Positions 24,755 through 33,458 of a stretch of DNA of 64,000 nucleotides are shown here, in pieces. The notes below the pieces were generated by a model that searched no databases, was not told the origin of the DNA, and worked only from the letters and a program-made list of their open reading frames with translations. A program made the position numbers and the translations under genes. Within the stretch, counting starts at the first letter, position 1, and each line of letters begins with the position of its first letter. The DNA is taken from positions 3,658,001 to 3,722,000 of the forward strand of contig NZ_CP085301.1 in NCBI RefSeq assembly GCF_020700235.1, given 5' to 3'. The DNA comes from Haladaptatus pallidirubidus (GTDB lineage: Archaea > Halobacteriota > Halobacteria > Halobacteriales > Haladaptataceae).

Positions 24755-24823
24755 CTCTTCACGAACCTGCCTTCCGTAGTTTCGTACATAGTTATGCGGT
24801 GGAAGACCGGCGATTGGCCGACG

Positions 24824-25099
24824 CTACTGCATCCGCGAGAAGCGCCCGTCGATTGGATTATTGGTTTCCTCGTCGTGCGCACGGCAGCGGTAGACGCTCC
24901 GTTCGTTTCGGACGATATCGCGCTCCCGCAGGACGCGCAGGGCGCTGTAGAGTTCCAGATACTGAATTCCTAACGCTTCGTGTAGCTCTTCAACCGTCGC
25001 ACCGCCCACAACGTGCAGATAGAGATACACCAGTTTCGTCCGCGGCGAGGGGAGGGTTGCGACGGATGCAAACCGCTGCCCGAGTCGAACGTTAACCAT
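24824..25099 (-). CDS. Winged-helix transcriptional regulator
   Basis: This 91-residue protein has a winged-helix core: SPRTKLVYLYLHVVGGATVEELHEALGI, then YLELYSALRVLRERDIV and a short wing. It resembles small haloarchaeal TrmB/ArsR-like repressors without an effector domain. ATG 25099 is chosen over an in-frame TTG one codon upstream. It lies between the GNAT gene and an amidohydrolase and could control either; no operator is evident. Confidence 0.75.
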   Translation of the reverse strand: MVNVRLGQRFASVATLPSPRTKLVYLYLHVVGGATVEELHEALGIQYLELYSALRVLRERDIVRNERSVYRCRAHDEETNNPIDGRFSRMQ

Positions 25100-25216
25100 C
25101 AATCGAACTGTATCGCTCGCACCACTCCTTGTTATACGTCGCCTAAAAATCGGGGTCGAGGTGCTTATCTCGCCCTCGCGTTTCGTTCTCCCACTACTGC
25201 AGAACGCATGCCGTTC

Positions 25217-26092
25217 TCACAGGTCGAGGAACTCTTCTGCGTTTTCCCAAAGGATCTTGCGCTCGACTTCCTCGGGGAAGTCGAGTTCTTCGAACTGGTT
25301 CAACCACTTTTCGGGTCGAATCATCGGGTAGTCGGTACCGAACATCACCTTGTCTTGCAGGAGCGACTTCGCGTAGTGAAGCACCTGGTCGTCGATGTAC
25401 TTCGGCAACCAACCGGAGAGGTCCATGTAGACGTTGCCCTTCTGCTGGCAGATGGCGAGCTGTTCTTGCTCCCACGGGAAGGCGGGGTGCGCGAGGAGAA
25501 TCTGGAGGTCTGGATGTTCGGCGGCCACGTCGTCGATGAGCATCGGATTTCCGTACTTGATTTTCAGGCCGCGCCCGCCGGGTGCGCCCGCGCCGAGCGT
25601 CGAGTTACCGCCGTGGAAGACGACTGGAACGCCGAGGTCTTCGATGGTCGAAAACAGTTCCTCGTGTTCGGGGTCGCTCGGGTCGAAGCCCTGCGCGATT
25701 TGCTGGAATTTGAACCCGGAGAGGTCGAGGTCATTGGCGACGCGCTCCGCCTCCTCGACGCAGTCGGCCTTCAGCGGGTCGACGCTGCCGAAGCCGATGA
25801 AGAAATCATCGTACTCGTCGCGGATTTCGGCGACGTAGTCGTTCGGCACCGGCGGATTGCCGGTGTTGGTTTCCGCGTCCCAACCGAGCAGAATCGTCCG
25901 ACCGATGCCCGCCTCGCGGTATTCCTCGACGAACGAATCGTAGGTGTCCGTCTCCATCTTCGCGCCGAACTTGTTCGCGGCGTCCTCCATCATTTGACCG
26001 CCAGCGTCCTCCAAGAACTCTTTCGTCGGCTGGTGGGCGTGGGTGTCGATAATTCGAGGTTCGTTCTCGTCTTCGAGGATGTCGATTGGCAT
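25217..26092 (-). CDS. Amidohydrolase-2 family metal-dependent hydrolase
   Basis: This 291-residue TIM-barrel protein has the metal ligands of the ACMSD-type amidohydrolase family. IDTHAHQP (about residues 15-22) is on strand 1, VVFHGGNS mid-barrel, LLAHPAFPWEQEQL on a later strand, and MFGTDYPMIRPEKW near the end with the catalytic Asp. Family members decarboxylate or hydrolyse aromatic or carboxylated compounds. A role with the aromatic catabolism genes in this window is possible but unproven. It is transcribed alone. Confidence 0.85.
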   Translation of the reverse strand: MPIDILEDENEPRIIDTHAHQPTKEFLEDAGGQMMEDAANKFGAKMETDTYDSFVEEYREAGIGRTILLGWDAETNTGNPPVPNDYVAEIRDEYDDFFIGFGSVDPLKADCVEEAERVANDLDLSGFKFQQIAQGFDPSDPEHEELFSTIEDLGVPVVFHGGNSTLGAGAPGGRGLKIKYGNPMLIDDVAAEHPDLQILLAHPAFPWEQEQLAICQQKGNVYMDLSGWLPKYIDDQVLHYAKSLLQDKVMFGTDYPMIRPEKWLNQFEELDFPEEVERKILWENAEEFLDL

Positions 26093-26233
26093 ACGCGATA
26101 GTTCGCGCTGGGGGTGAAAAAGATAGGCTACTCGGTTCCGCCTCGCTCTAAGAAGAACCGAGAACGTATTTAGTTATTTTAATAAAAAATGCGTGAATTA
26201 AACTTATAAATTAACGCCTGTACTGTTATCGAG

Positions 26234-27667
26234 ATGAGCGAACCCTCTGATACAACGGCTTCCAATCCATCAAAAATCGACAGGCGCTCGTACCTGAAAC
26301 TGGCGAGCAGTTCGATGGTCGCCGGTGCAACTCTCGGCGGTGTCACCGCCACAGCGACCGGCTTGGCGGACTCCACTGCATCCGACCAAACCACGGACTC
26401 CGACGATTTCCAATTCGATACCGTGTACAACGTCGTCTCCGACCTCGGCATGGATCCGACCGGGGAGGAACCCATCGACGACATTCTCGATGCGAACATC
26501 CAAAGCAATACGAAGCTGGAGTTCCCGCAGGGCGAGTACCGCGTCACGGATTTCACCTTCGATTTCGGCAACGGACTCCACGACTTCGGAATGGTTGGCG
26601 TCGAATCGGGCGCAACTATCGTCCTTGACACGGAGGACGACGTGACCGGAAATTCCGGCGCGGTGTGGTTGTCGCTCGGCGGGAAGGACTCGTACAACCT
26701 TCTCTACGAAGGTCTCACGCACGACGTCGGTAGTGCGCCGGAAGCGCCGAAAATGCAGCTTATCGTCGATGATGGACTGCTCGTCCGGGACGTGCTTCAC
26801 CGCGGCAGTCACGACGGGTCACAAGGGCCGTTTCTGTTCGGCGTTCGAACAACATCCGGAACCGGCCTCGTTGAGAACCTTCGTGCGCCGGACGGTGCTC
26901 CGGACGGGAGCGGCGCAGTCGGTCTCTTTGTGGAAATGAACACGACCGGCGAATTGGAGTTTCGGGACTGTCACCTCGCGGGATTCCCGAACAACGGTCT
27001 CTACCAATCGAGTAAAAGCACCGGAACCGTCCGCGTCGTCGGCGGTGAGTACCGGAACAACAACATCGCAAACGTGCGACTCGCCGGGGCGGGAAGCGAG
27101 GTTCGTGACTGTTGCGTGACCGTGGACTCGTCCCATTCCGACGACTCGTTCCCGACGAATATGCGCGGTATCTGGCTGTTCGCGTCCGATGCCACGGTCG
27201 AAAATTGCGACGTGAACCTCACCGCGGAGACGGTTAGCGACGGTGCGATTGTCGTCGTCGGAGGCGGAACGCACGAGATTCGCGACACCCGGATCCGAGT
27301 CGATACCGACGACACCGCGGCGATGTACGCCGCCGCACCGGACACGACGCCAGCGCCCGTTTCGTGTACGAACGTTCAGGTGACGGGAGACGCGAACCAC
27401 ACGGCGAGCGGGTATCCCGGCAGCGCCGCCCTCCGCGTGTACGGCCGCCCTGATTCCGTCTTCGATTCCTGCTGCGTGGAACAGGCGGGAACAGACCGGG
27501 ACGGTGTCCTGTTGCAGTACAGCGAGAACAGTCGGGTCTCAAACTGCTCGTTCGGCGTGACCGGCGACGCCGTCGTTCTCGACAACTCCGCCGACGTCGT
27601 CCGCCAAAACAACACGACCTGCGCTGCGTCCTGCGCCGCGCCATCGTGTTCGTCATCGACCGAGTGA
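26234..27667 (+). CDS. Tat-secreted right-handed beta-helix protein
   Basis: The 477-residue protein has a twin-arginine signal DRRSYLKLASSSMVAGATL at residues 16-34. The mature part has repeated short strands and turns typical of parallel beta-helix proteins (GTVRVVGGEYRNNNIANVRL, SDATVENCDVNL, SRVSNCSFGVTGDAVVL). It could be a polysaccharide lyase or a surface adhesin; no catalytic motif is clear. It is Cys-rich for a haloarchaeal protein, ending CAASCAAPSC. CTTATAAATT at 26203-26212 lies 27 nt before the ATG. Confidence 0.78.
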   Translation: MSEPSDTTASNPSKIDRRSYLKLASSSMVAGATLGGVTATATGLADSTASDQTTDSDDFQFDTVYNVVSDLGMDPTGEEPIDDILDANIQSNTKLEFPQGEYRVTDFTFDFGNGLHDFGMVGVESGATIVLDTEDDVTGNSGAVWLSLGGKDSYNLLYEGLTHDVGSAPEAPKMQLIVDDGLLVRDVLHRGSHDGSQGPFLFGVRTTSGTGLVENLRAPDGAPDGSGAVGLFVEMNTTGELEFRDCHLAGFPNNGLYQSSKSTGTVRVVGGEYRNNNIANVRLAGAGSEVRDCCVTVDSSHSDDSFPTNMRGIWLFASDATVENCDVNLTAETVSDGAIVVVGGGTHEIRDTRIRVDTDDTAAMYAAAPDTTPAPVSCTNVQVTGDANHTASGYPGSAALRVYGRPDSVFDSCCVEQAGTDRDGVLLQYSENSRVSNCSFGVTGDAVVLDNSADVVRQNNTTCAASCAAPSCSSSTE

Positions 27668-27683
27668 GAGGATACACTCGCAT

Positions 27684-27749
27684 CTAATTGAAAAACAGCA
27701 AGCCGAAAGAGAGCAGGACGACGCTGATAACGACCGCATCAGGGACCAT
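27684..27749 (-). CDS. Possible 21-residue hydrophobic micropeptide
   Basis: The frame encodes MVPDAVVISVVLLSFGLLFFN. The short N-terminus leads into a continuous hydrophobic helix. GCTATATTTC at 27770-27778 lies about 25 nt upstream of the ATG on this strand, which suits a leaderless transcript. There is no family evidence, and the frame is short enough to arise by chance. Confidence 0.25.
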   Translation of the reverse strand: MVPDAVVISVVLLSFGLLFFN

Positions 27750-27837
27750 ATCTCGTTATTTATTCGTGGAAATATAGCCCGTTCGGAAGGGTCAAACAAT
27801 TCGAATAACGATTCCCCGACAAAATACACATCGCCGA

Positions 27838-28299
27838 TTACTCTTCGCGCTTGATGAGGAACTTCATGTCGCCCTCGAAGACGACGGTGTCTTCCTGGTT
27901 GGTCATCGTGGTGTCGATGACGACGAGGCCGGAGTCCTCGCGGCTGGACAGCTCTTTCGTCTCCACGACTTCCATGTCGAGCGAAATGGTGTCATCCATC
28001 CTGACGGGCGCGGGGATGTCCATGTAGTTCATGCCGAGGAACGCGAGGACGGTGCGCTCCAAGAAACCGCAGCGGTAGACGAAACCGGTCGCAAGGGAGA
28101 ACGTCATCGGGCCGTGGGCGACGCGCTCGCCGAAGTATTCGTCCTCGGCGTAATGCTTGTTCGTGTGGAGTTCTGTCCAGTCGCCCGTGAACGCCGAATG
28201 CTGAACGAAATCGTATTCGGTGACCGTTCGACCGACGCTTTCGAACGTCTGGCCTTCCTCGAAGTCCTCGAAGTAGTGGGGTTCGTAGCTGTACGCCAT
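27838..28299 (-). CDS. MaoC-like (R)-specific enoyl-CoA hydratase
   Basis: The 153-residue hotdog protein carries the hydratase-2 motif: VTEYDFVQHSAFTGDWTEL, HTNKHYAEDEYFGERVAHG and PMTFSLATG. In bacteria the C-terminal half of PaaZ is such a MaoC domain and opens the oxepin ring. Its place next to PaaI and near PaaK suggests the same role here, without the fused aldehyde dehydrogenase. A general acyl-CoA hydratase is the alternative. The ATG at 28299 is set by MAYSYEPHYFEDF and its spacing to the TATA element at 28321. Confidence 0.82.
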   Translation of the reverse strand: MAYSYEPHYFEDFEEGQTFESVGRTVTEYDFVQHSAFTGDWTELHTNKHYAEDEYFGERVAHGPMTFSLATGFVYRCGFLERTVLAFLGMNYMDIPAPVRMDDTISLDMEVVETKELSSREDSGLVVIDTTMTNQEDTVVFEGDMKFLIKREE

Positions 28300-28320
28300 A
28301 TCGTCACCCTCTCGGGTAGA

Positions 28321-28327
28321 ATATAAG
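28321..28327. promoter_or_regulatory. Shared TATA element between maoC-like and paaI
   Basis: ATATAAG lies about 25 nt from the ATG at 28299 on the minus strand and about 27 nt from the ATG at 28351 on the plus strand. Read in reverse it is CTTATAT, also a good TATA box. It is the third divergent pair of phenylacetate-type genes in the window with this arrangement. Confidence 0.5.
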
Positions 28328-28350
28328 TAACTACTGCACTGATGCGGATT

Positions 28351-28758
28351 ATGGCGGAGATTCCCGACGACCACCGCGAAAAAATCGCAGCCGATCCGTT
28401 CTGTGCCACGCTCGGCATCGAACTGACAAGCCTCGAACCGAGCGGTGCGCGAACCGAACTGACGATTACGGACGACCTGCTCAACTTCCACGGGACGCCG
28501 CACGGCGGTGTCGTCTACTCACTCGCGGACGCCGCCTTCGCGGCGGCGTCTAACTCCGAGGGGAATGCGGCGCTCGCACTCGAAACGAACATGTCCTATC
28601 TCGCCGCGGCAGAGGTCGGGGAAACGCTAGTCGCGGTTGCGGAACGAGAGGACGAAACGCGGCGGACTGCATCCTATCGAGTTGACGTGCGTGCCGACGG
28701 CGAGAACGCGAATGGGGAGACGATCGCCATCTTCCGGGGCCGGGTGTACAAACCGTAG
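28351..28758 (+). CDS. paaI: PaaI-type hotdog thioesterase
   Basis: The 135-residue protein shows the PaaI signature: ADPFCATLGIELTSLEPSGA near the N-terminus, LLNFHGTPHGGVVYSLADA for the active site, and SNSEGNAALALETNMSYL. It hydrolyses hydroxylated phenylacetyl-CoA esters to rescue CoA. The ATG at 28351 is preferred to that at 28342 by its spacing from the ATATAAG box. It matches classical PaaI better than the homolog at 15044. Confidence 0.9.
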   Translation: MAEIPDDHREKIAADPFCATLGIELTSLEPSGARTELTITDDLLNFHGTPHGGVVYSLADAAFAAASNSEGNAALALETNMSYLAAAEVGETLVAVAEREDETRRTASYRVDVRADGENANGETIAIFRGRVYKP

Positions 28759-28934
28759 CTTTCGCTTCGCCCGCTTCGACTTCACTGCATTTTGTCGGAG
28801 ACGTTTGACTTCGAAAATAGCAACTCAACGCTCGCCAGCGGTCATACAATCGAACCCAGAACATCCACGCTGTGAATTTCGGAATGGGTAATCAATCCAC
28901 GGGATTTATACGCTCTCGAAAACTCGCGTGGAGT

Positions 28935-29846
28935 ATGTATGTGAGTCCCGCTCCGTGGACTCCCTCGCTATTGTGCGCGGAGAGCGGTGGCCAATCCACC
29001 CGCCGAAACGTCGTCGTTCCGCTCTTCGACGGGATGGCAACCGACAGAACGGTTGAGTTTGCCGCCTCGATCGCCGATGAGTGGGAAGGTGACGTCATCC
29101 TCGCCAATCCGGTCGTCCGACCATCAGGGACGCAGTTCGACGGTTCAGACGATTTGCTGGACGAACACCAAAAAACGGCCGAACGGGCGCTCAAAACGAC
29201 TCTCGGCCCGAATACGGGCGTCGAAACGCGGGGAACTGCCCGCGTCGGTCGATCGCTCCCGTCAATCGTCGGCGAGGTGAGCCAGGACTGTTCGGCCGGA
29301 GCGGTCGTGATAGACGACCCAGGTTCGGCGACGCGGTCGAATCCGCTGGGCCGGAACGTTCCCGCGCGCCTCGCTTGCAGCGTCGATTGCGACGTTCTCA
29401 CCGTCGGCGGAAGCCACGCTTCGAAAACAATTTCGTCAGTTCTCGTTCCAGTTTCGGGCGGCCCCCACTCGGGATTAGCAGTGGACGTCGCCCGATACGT
29501 CGCACAAGCACACGGCGCGTGGGTCGAACTGCTTCACGTCATCGAAACCGGTGCGGACGAGCGACGACGGGACGATGCGGAGGAGTACGTCTCCGCCGCA
29601 CGCGATCGACTCGGCGAGTTCGACGACTTCGATACGTGGGTACTCGAAGCCGACGACGCTACCGACGCGATTATCGAGCAGTCGAAATATTACGACATGA
29701 CGGTGATGGGTGCGCCACAAAAGGGGAGACTTCGAGAGTTCGTCTTCGGTTCGACCATCGGTGAAGTTCGCTCGTCCGCACACAACACGGTCGTTACGGT
29801 CGAACGCCCGCACGAGCGGGATTCTCTTCTCGGTCGGTGGTTGTAG
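28935..29846 (+). CDS. Tandem UspA domain universal stress protein
   Basis: The 303-residue protein contains two Usp-like domains. The first runs from NVVVPLFDGMATDRTVEFA to VLTVGG. The second runs from SVLVPVSGGPHSGLAVDVA to the end, with the ATP-loop-like GAPQKGRLREFVFGSTIGEV, close to Gx2Gx9G(S/T). Such proteins bind nucleotide and aid survival under stress. ATG 28935 is selected because TTTATA at 28905-28910 is about 28 nt upstream. It is transcribed alone after paaI. Confidence 0.85.
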   Translation: MYVSPAPWTPSLLCAESGGQSTRRNVVVPLFDGMATDRTVEFAASIADEWEGDVILANPVVRPSGTQFDGSDDLLDEHQKTAERALKTTLGPNTGVETRGTARVGRSLPSIVGEVSQDCSAGAVVIDDPGSATRSNPLGRNVPARLACSVDCDVLTVGGSHASKTISSVLVPVSGGPHSGLAVDVARYVAQAHGAWVELLHVIETGADERRRDDAEEYVSAARDRLGEFDDFDTWVLEADDATDAIIEQSKYYDMTVMGAPQKGRLREFVFGSTIGEVRSSAHNTVVTVERPHERDSLLGRWL

Positions 29847-29921
29847 TTTCGGTCGGTGCTGTAACGGAAATCGGCATTTTCGAATCGCCGATTTCCGCGC
29901 GGGTTCGGGTATTCGTTTACG

Positions 29922-31208
29922 TTACCGGTGGTCGTAGACGCGCTTTACCTTTCCAACCTCCGTTCGCTCGATGGCACCCGGTTCGACCACTTCAAGTTCT
30001 TCGGGCGTTACGTCGAGTACCTCGCCGAGTCGAGCCTGAATTTCTGCCTTGAGTTCCTCCGGTGAGGCCTCGAACTGCTCGTGGTACTCGACCGTAATTT
30101 TCATGCGGTCTAAGTTTCCGTCCCGCGTCAGGTCGATTCGGTAGTGCGGTGCGACGGCGTCCAGGTCAACCATCACCTCCTCGATTTGGCTCGGATAGAC
30201 GTTCACGCCGCGAACGATGAGTAGGTCGTCCGCCCGACCGGTGACGTTGCCCATGCGAACCATGGTTCGCCCGCAGTCACATTGCTCGTAGTTCAGGTTG
30301 GTCATATCGCCGGTTCGATAGCGCAAAACGGGAAGGGCTTCCTTCGTCAGACTCGTGATGACGAGTTCGCCTTCCTCACCTTCCGGAAGCGGTTCGCCCG
30401 TGGTCGGGTCGATGATTTCGGGATAGAAGTGGTCTTCCCAGATGTGTAGGCCGTCCTGCACGTCGGCACATTCGATGGAAACCCCCGGGCCGATGATTTC
30501 TGAGAGGCCATACACGTCCACCGCGGTCACGTCGAGCGCCGCTTCGATTTCCTCGCGCATCGGGTCGGTGAACGGTTCCGCGCCGATGACGACCGTCGAA
30601 AGCGGAAGGTCTCGGGGGTCGATACCCCGTTCTTCCGCGGCCTCCGCGAGGTAGAGGCAGTACGAGGGCGTGCAGGAAAGCACGTCGCTCTCCAAATCCT
30701 GAAGCATATCGATTTGCCGGGCGGTGTTTCCGCCACCGACCGGAATCACGCAGGCACCGAGTTCCTGTACTCCGTCGTGGAATCCGAGCCCCCCCGTGAA
30801 CAAGCCGTAACCGTAGGCGTTCTGCACCACGTGTTTCGGTTTGACGCCCGCTGCGGCGAGCGACCGGGCCATCACCTCGCGCCAGACGCCGAGGTCGTCT
30901 TCCGTGTAAGAGACGATTTTTGGCTTTCCGGTCGTCCCTGACGAGGCGTGAATCCGGTGAATATCCTCGCGCGGAACCGCGAACATCCCGTCCGGGTAGT
31001 TGTCGCGGAAGTCCTCTTTCGTGGTGAACGGAAGCTTCGAGATGTCCTCCACGCTCTCCACGTCGTCCGGCGAAACCCCCGCCTCGTCCAACACGTTTCG
31101 GTAGAAGGAAACGTTCTCGTAGGCGTGTTCGACCGTTTCGACGAGTCGGCCATCCTGCAATGCCCGTAGCTCATCGCGTGACGCCGCTTCGGTGTCACTG
31201 TATACCAT
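29922..31208 (-). CDS. paaK: Phenylacetate--CoA ligase
   Basis: The 428-residue adenylating enzyme has the ATP loop SSGTTGKPKIVSYTEDDL (about residues 90-107), YGLSEIIGPGVSIEC and the adenylate motif YRTGDMTNL. The C-terminal domain has VRGVNVYPSQIEEV, a PaaK hallmark. It activates phenylacetate to phenylacetyl-CoA, the substrate of the epoxidase at 3.5-5.7 kb. The length and domain order match bacterial PaaK. It is a single-gene unit 25 kb from paaABCD, so the pathway is dispersed. Confidence 0.95.
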   Translation of the reverse strand: MVYSDTEAASRDELRALQDGRLVETVEHAYENVSFYRNVLDEAGVSPDDVESVEDISKLPFTTKEDFRDNYPDGMFAVPREDIHRIHASSGTTGKPKIVSYTEDDLGVWREVMARSLAAAGVKPKHVVQNAYGYGLFTGGLGFHDGVQELGACVIPVGGGNTARQIDMLQDLESDVLSCTPSYCLYLAEAAEERGIDPRDLPLSTVVIGAEPFTDPMREEIEAALDVTAVDVYGLSEIIGPGVSIECADVQDGLHIWEDHFYPEIIDPTTGEPLPEGEEGELVITSLTKEALPVLRYRTGDMTNLNYEQCDCGRTMVRMGNVTGRADDLLIVRGVNVYPSQIEEVMVDLDAVAPHYRIDLTRDGNLDRMKITVEYHEQFEASPEELKAEIQARLGEVLDVTPEELEVVEPGAIERTEVGKVKRVYDHR

Positions 31209-31296
31209 GCTGGTCGGTGCTTCGAAGAGCGACGGGAAAACTGTTTCTCGATTCTTGGCTGAACATTTATTTTGGTTGACGTTGCATTTCGATTGG

Positions 31297-31722
31297 ATGG
31301 CAACAGTTTCGGAGCGGTTTTTGTGGGGTCGACAGGAGGGGAGGGTGCGCCACTGGTCGGTGTTCGTCGGGGGATTCGCAGGGGTGGTCTCGGCACTTTT
31401 CCTCGTGGTACTGCTCGGAAGCGGGTCGGGGTCGCGTCTCGCCTACGACTTCCTGCTTCCCGTATCGCTGTTTTACGCGCCGCCGATGATTTCCGCGATT
31501 AGCACGTTTCGCGGCGGTGGTCTGCTCGCCAGCCTCGCCGTCGGCGTCGTTCCGGCGGTGTCGTTCGGCGTCGTGTCCGTAGTTCGGCAGTTGGTGACCG
31601 GCGTTTCGTCCGCGGACGCGCCACTCTGGGCGCTCGTGCTGGGGTTCGGACTAATTGGGGTCGCCGGATCGATAGCTGGATTTCTGACTGGACGGGTCAT
31701 TTTGCGGTTCGTTGAAGGGTGA
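31297..31722 (+). CDS. Four-helix membrane protein, unknown function
   Basis: The 141-residue protein has four hydrophobic segments (about residues 20-43, 51-68, 74-95, 110-135) with Gly-rich packing. No known family motif is seen. ATTTATTTT at 31264-31272 lies about 28 nt upstream of the ATG at 31297, which supports this start over codons further upstream. It diverges from paaK but has no evident link to it. Confidence 0.65.
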   Translation: MATVSERFLWGRQEGRVRHWSVFVGGFAGVVSALFLVVLLGSGSGSRLAYDFLLPVSLFYAPPMISAISTFRGGGLLASLAVGVVPAVSFGVVSVVRQLVTGVSSADAPLWALVLGFGLIGVAGSIAGFLTGRVILRFVEG

Positions 31723-31783
31723 CATTCGGGAGTCGATATTCGGTAATTCGGAAGGAACTGTGATGAGCTGTGAATGATTTAGA

Positions 31784-31820
31784 TTGGTGTCGAGGTGCTG
31801 TTAGCAGTTGCCGACACCAA
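31784..31820. repeat. Nested hairpin
   Basis: TTGGTGTCG (31784-31792) is exactly complementary to CGACACCAA (31812-31820), with 19 bases between them. Within these, CTG-TTAG-CAG (31798-31807) can form an inner stem. It lies about 60 bases after the membrane-protein stop and could be a transcript-end structure or RNA processing site. Confidence 0.45.
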
Positions 31821-31897
31821 CGAAACCACCACGACGAATCCAGTAGTACGCGATTGAAACACGGTAGCTTGTCGGAAGCAAATCACACCAACACATG

Positions 31898-32078
31898 ACC
31901 GCAACCGCGGGCCACACACCTCCCCAACCGACTGCGCTTCTCACTCCCTGCGGTCGTTGCGATGCTCATCCCTCGCACGACTCCAGCATGCCTTCACGTC
32001 CGAGGTTCCGCACCAAAGCCGCGCGAGGGACGAGCGAAGCGAGTACGATTGGAGAGGTATGTGGCTTGCGGTGGCGGT
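31898..32078. repeat. Imperfect palindromic intergenic element of about 180 bp
   Basis: The left arm (31898-31929) and the reverse complement of the right arm (32047-32078) agree at about 26 of 32 positions (ACCGCNACCGC, GCCACA, ACCTC, CCAA). Further in, CTCATCCCTCGC (31965-31976) pairs with GCGAGGGACGAG (32022-32033). The interior is very GC-rich. No transposase is present. Possibilities are a MITE-like repeat or a long structured RNA. It resembles the element at 861-1050 in size and design. Confidence 0.5.
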
Positions 32079-32256
32079 ATATTTGGAGTCGTGACTTGCT
32101 CCCGGACAATCCTCCACCGGTGTAAATCGCGTCCTCTTAATTCGAACCACTCCGTCGAGACCCACCGAATCATACCGACACGGAAAACACGAAACAAAGC
32201 ACTCCAACTGTCTCCCGATGGTTTTAAACAGATGAACGACCCGATATAACATATCA

Positions 32257-32784
32257 ATGGCTTTCGAGGACCTGCTAAGCGACCCGGTGATTCAGAAGTA
32301 CCTCCACGAACTGGTCGGGCCGAAGGGCATGCCGGTTGCCGCCGCGCCGCCGGACGGCGAGGTCACCGACGAGGAACTCGCAGAGGAACTCGACCTCGAA
32401 CTCAACGACGTTCGCAGGGCACTGTTCATCCTCTACGAGAACGACCTTGCGACGTATCGCCGACTACGCGACGAGGATTCGGGCTGGCTCACCTATCTGT
32501 GGACCTTCGAGTACGACAAGATTCCGGAGAATCTGGAGGAGGAGATGCACCGCCTGCTCGACGCGCTGGAACAGCGCCAAGAGTACGAACGAAACCACGA
32601 GTTCTACCTCTGTGAAATCTGCTCTCTGCGATTCGAGTTCGGCGAAGCGATGGATTTCGGCTTCGAGTGTCCCGAATGCGGCTCGCCGCTCGAATCCATG
32701 GAGAACTCCATGCTCGTCACGTCGATGGAAGAACGAATCGAGGAACTCGAACGGGAACTTAATGTCGAGGTACTCGGTGCATAA
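32257..32784 (+). CDS. tfe: Transcription factor E
   Basis: This 175-residue protein is the archaeal TFE/TFIIE-alpha homolog. The N-terminal winged helix (VIQKYLHELVG, VTDEELAEELDLELNDVRRALFIL) is followed by a linker helix. The zinc ribbon has CEIC near residue 123 and CPEC near 145. TFE stabilises the open complex at archaeal promoters. Its TAA overlaps the start of the DUF2110 gene (TAATG), and the lipoprotein gene after that overlaps in turn, making a three-gene operon. Confidence 0.95.
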   Translation: MAFEDLLSDPVIQKYLHELVGPKGMPVAAAPPDGEVTDEELAEELDLELNDVRRALFILYENDLATYRRLRDEDSGWLTYLWTFEYDKIPENLEEEMHRLLDALEQRQEYERNHEFYLCEICSLRFEFGEAMDFGFECPECGSPLESMENSMLVTSMEERIEELERELNVEVLGA

Positions 32785-33458
32785 TGGTCGTTCTCGCAAC
32801 CAAAGTGTACGTCAGCGGTGAGGCGAAACGCCGGGCGCTCGACGGACTCGAATCACTCATCGGCAACGCCCTTGGCGACTTGGACGTGGAGTACGACATC
32901 GGCGTCCGTCACGACGATTTCGTCTCGGTGACGGTCGAGGGGGAGGACGAAGTCGTCGCCCGAAACGTCCTCGGCGAGGAGTGGGGTGAGGTGACGCCGA
33001 ACCTCCGCGAAGGAGACGTGTACGTCGGAACGCTCGAATCGTGGGACGACGACGGCTTCGTCCTCGACGCCGGGCAGGACGTTCGGATTCCGGCGTCCGA
33101 ACTCGGACTGGGTCCCGGCAAACCCGAACAGATTATCGAACGATTCGGGCTGGTACAACACCTCCCGATGCGGTTCGTCTACGGCGGCGAGGACGACCCG
33201 TCCCGCCTCGCCGACGAGGAGCGCGACCGCCTGTTCGATTGGACGCGCGGCAACGGTCGAGTGAACGTCAACAGCGCGACCCGCGGCGAGGTTCGCGCGA
33301 CGGTCAATCGCGCTGGACACGCCCAAGACATCGTGACGGTCGAACGCCTCGGCGTGCTGGAGCAGAGCATCATCTGTACGGAAAACACCGACCCGCCGGG
33401 ACTGCTCTCCAGCATCGGGGGCTACATCCCCGCGGAGATCCGTTGCGTAATTCCATGA
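32784..33458 (+). CDS. DUF2110 family protein
   Basis: The 224-residue protein is an archaeal conserved family often encoded beside tfe. It includes an S1/OB-like central segment (REGDVYVGTLESWDDDGFVL, DVRIPASELGLGPGKPEQI). RVNVNSATRGEVRATVNRAG and the C-terminal GYIPAEIRCVIP follow. The conserved neighbourhood hints at a link to transcription or RNA, but no activity is known. It overlaps tfe by one base and the next gene by 4 bases (ATGA at 33455-33458). Confidence 0.85.
   Translation: MVVLATKVYVSGEAKRRALDGLESLIGNALGDLDVEYDIGVRHDDFVSVTVEGEDEVVARNVLGEEWGEVTPNLREGDVYVGTLESWDDDGFVLDAGQDVRIPASELGLGPGKPEQIIERFGLVQHLPMRFVYGGEDDPSRLADEERDRLFDWTRGNGRVNVNSATRGEVRATVNRAGHAQDIVTVERLGVLEQSIICTENTDPPGLLSSIGGYIPAEIRCVIP

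Larger units (their letters stand above)
31723..32256. other. Intergenic region with hairpin and palindromic element
   Basis: This 534-base gap precedes tfe. It holds a 9-bp inverted repeat at 31784-31820 and an imperfect palindromic element at 31898-32078. A TATA-like stretch, ACATATCAATGG, directly precedes the tfe ATG; it is too close to be the core promoter itself, and GATATAACATATC at 32240-32253 is AT-rich. Open frames in the gap run through the palindromic element and are not credible genes. Confidence 0.5.

Noticed and set aside
31832..31860. Single sequence resembling a haloarchaeal CRISPR repeat (GACGAA...GATTGAAAC)
   Set aside because: Only one copy is present, no regularly spaced second repeat occurs within several hundred bases, and no cas gene is in the window. 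The similarity is limited to short common words.
31895..32249. Several 75-103-codon frames on both strands upstream of tfe
   Set aside because: They all run through the palindromic element, mirror each other on opposite strands and have no acidic bias or recognised motif.
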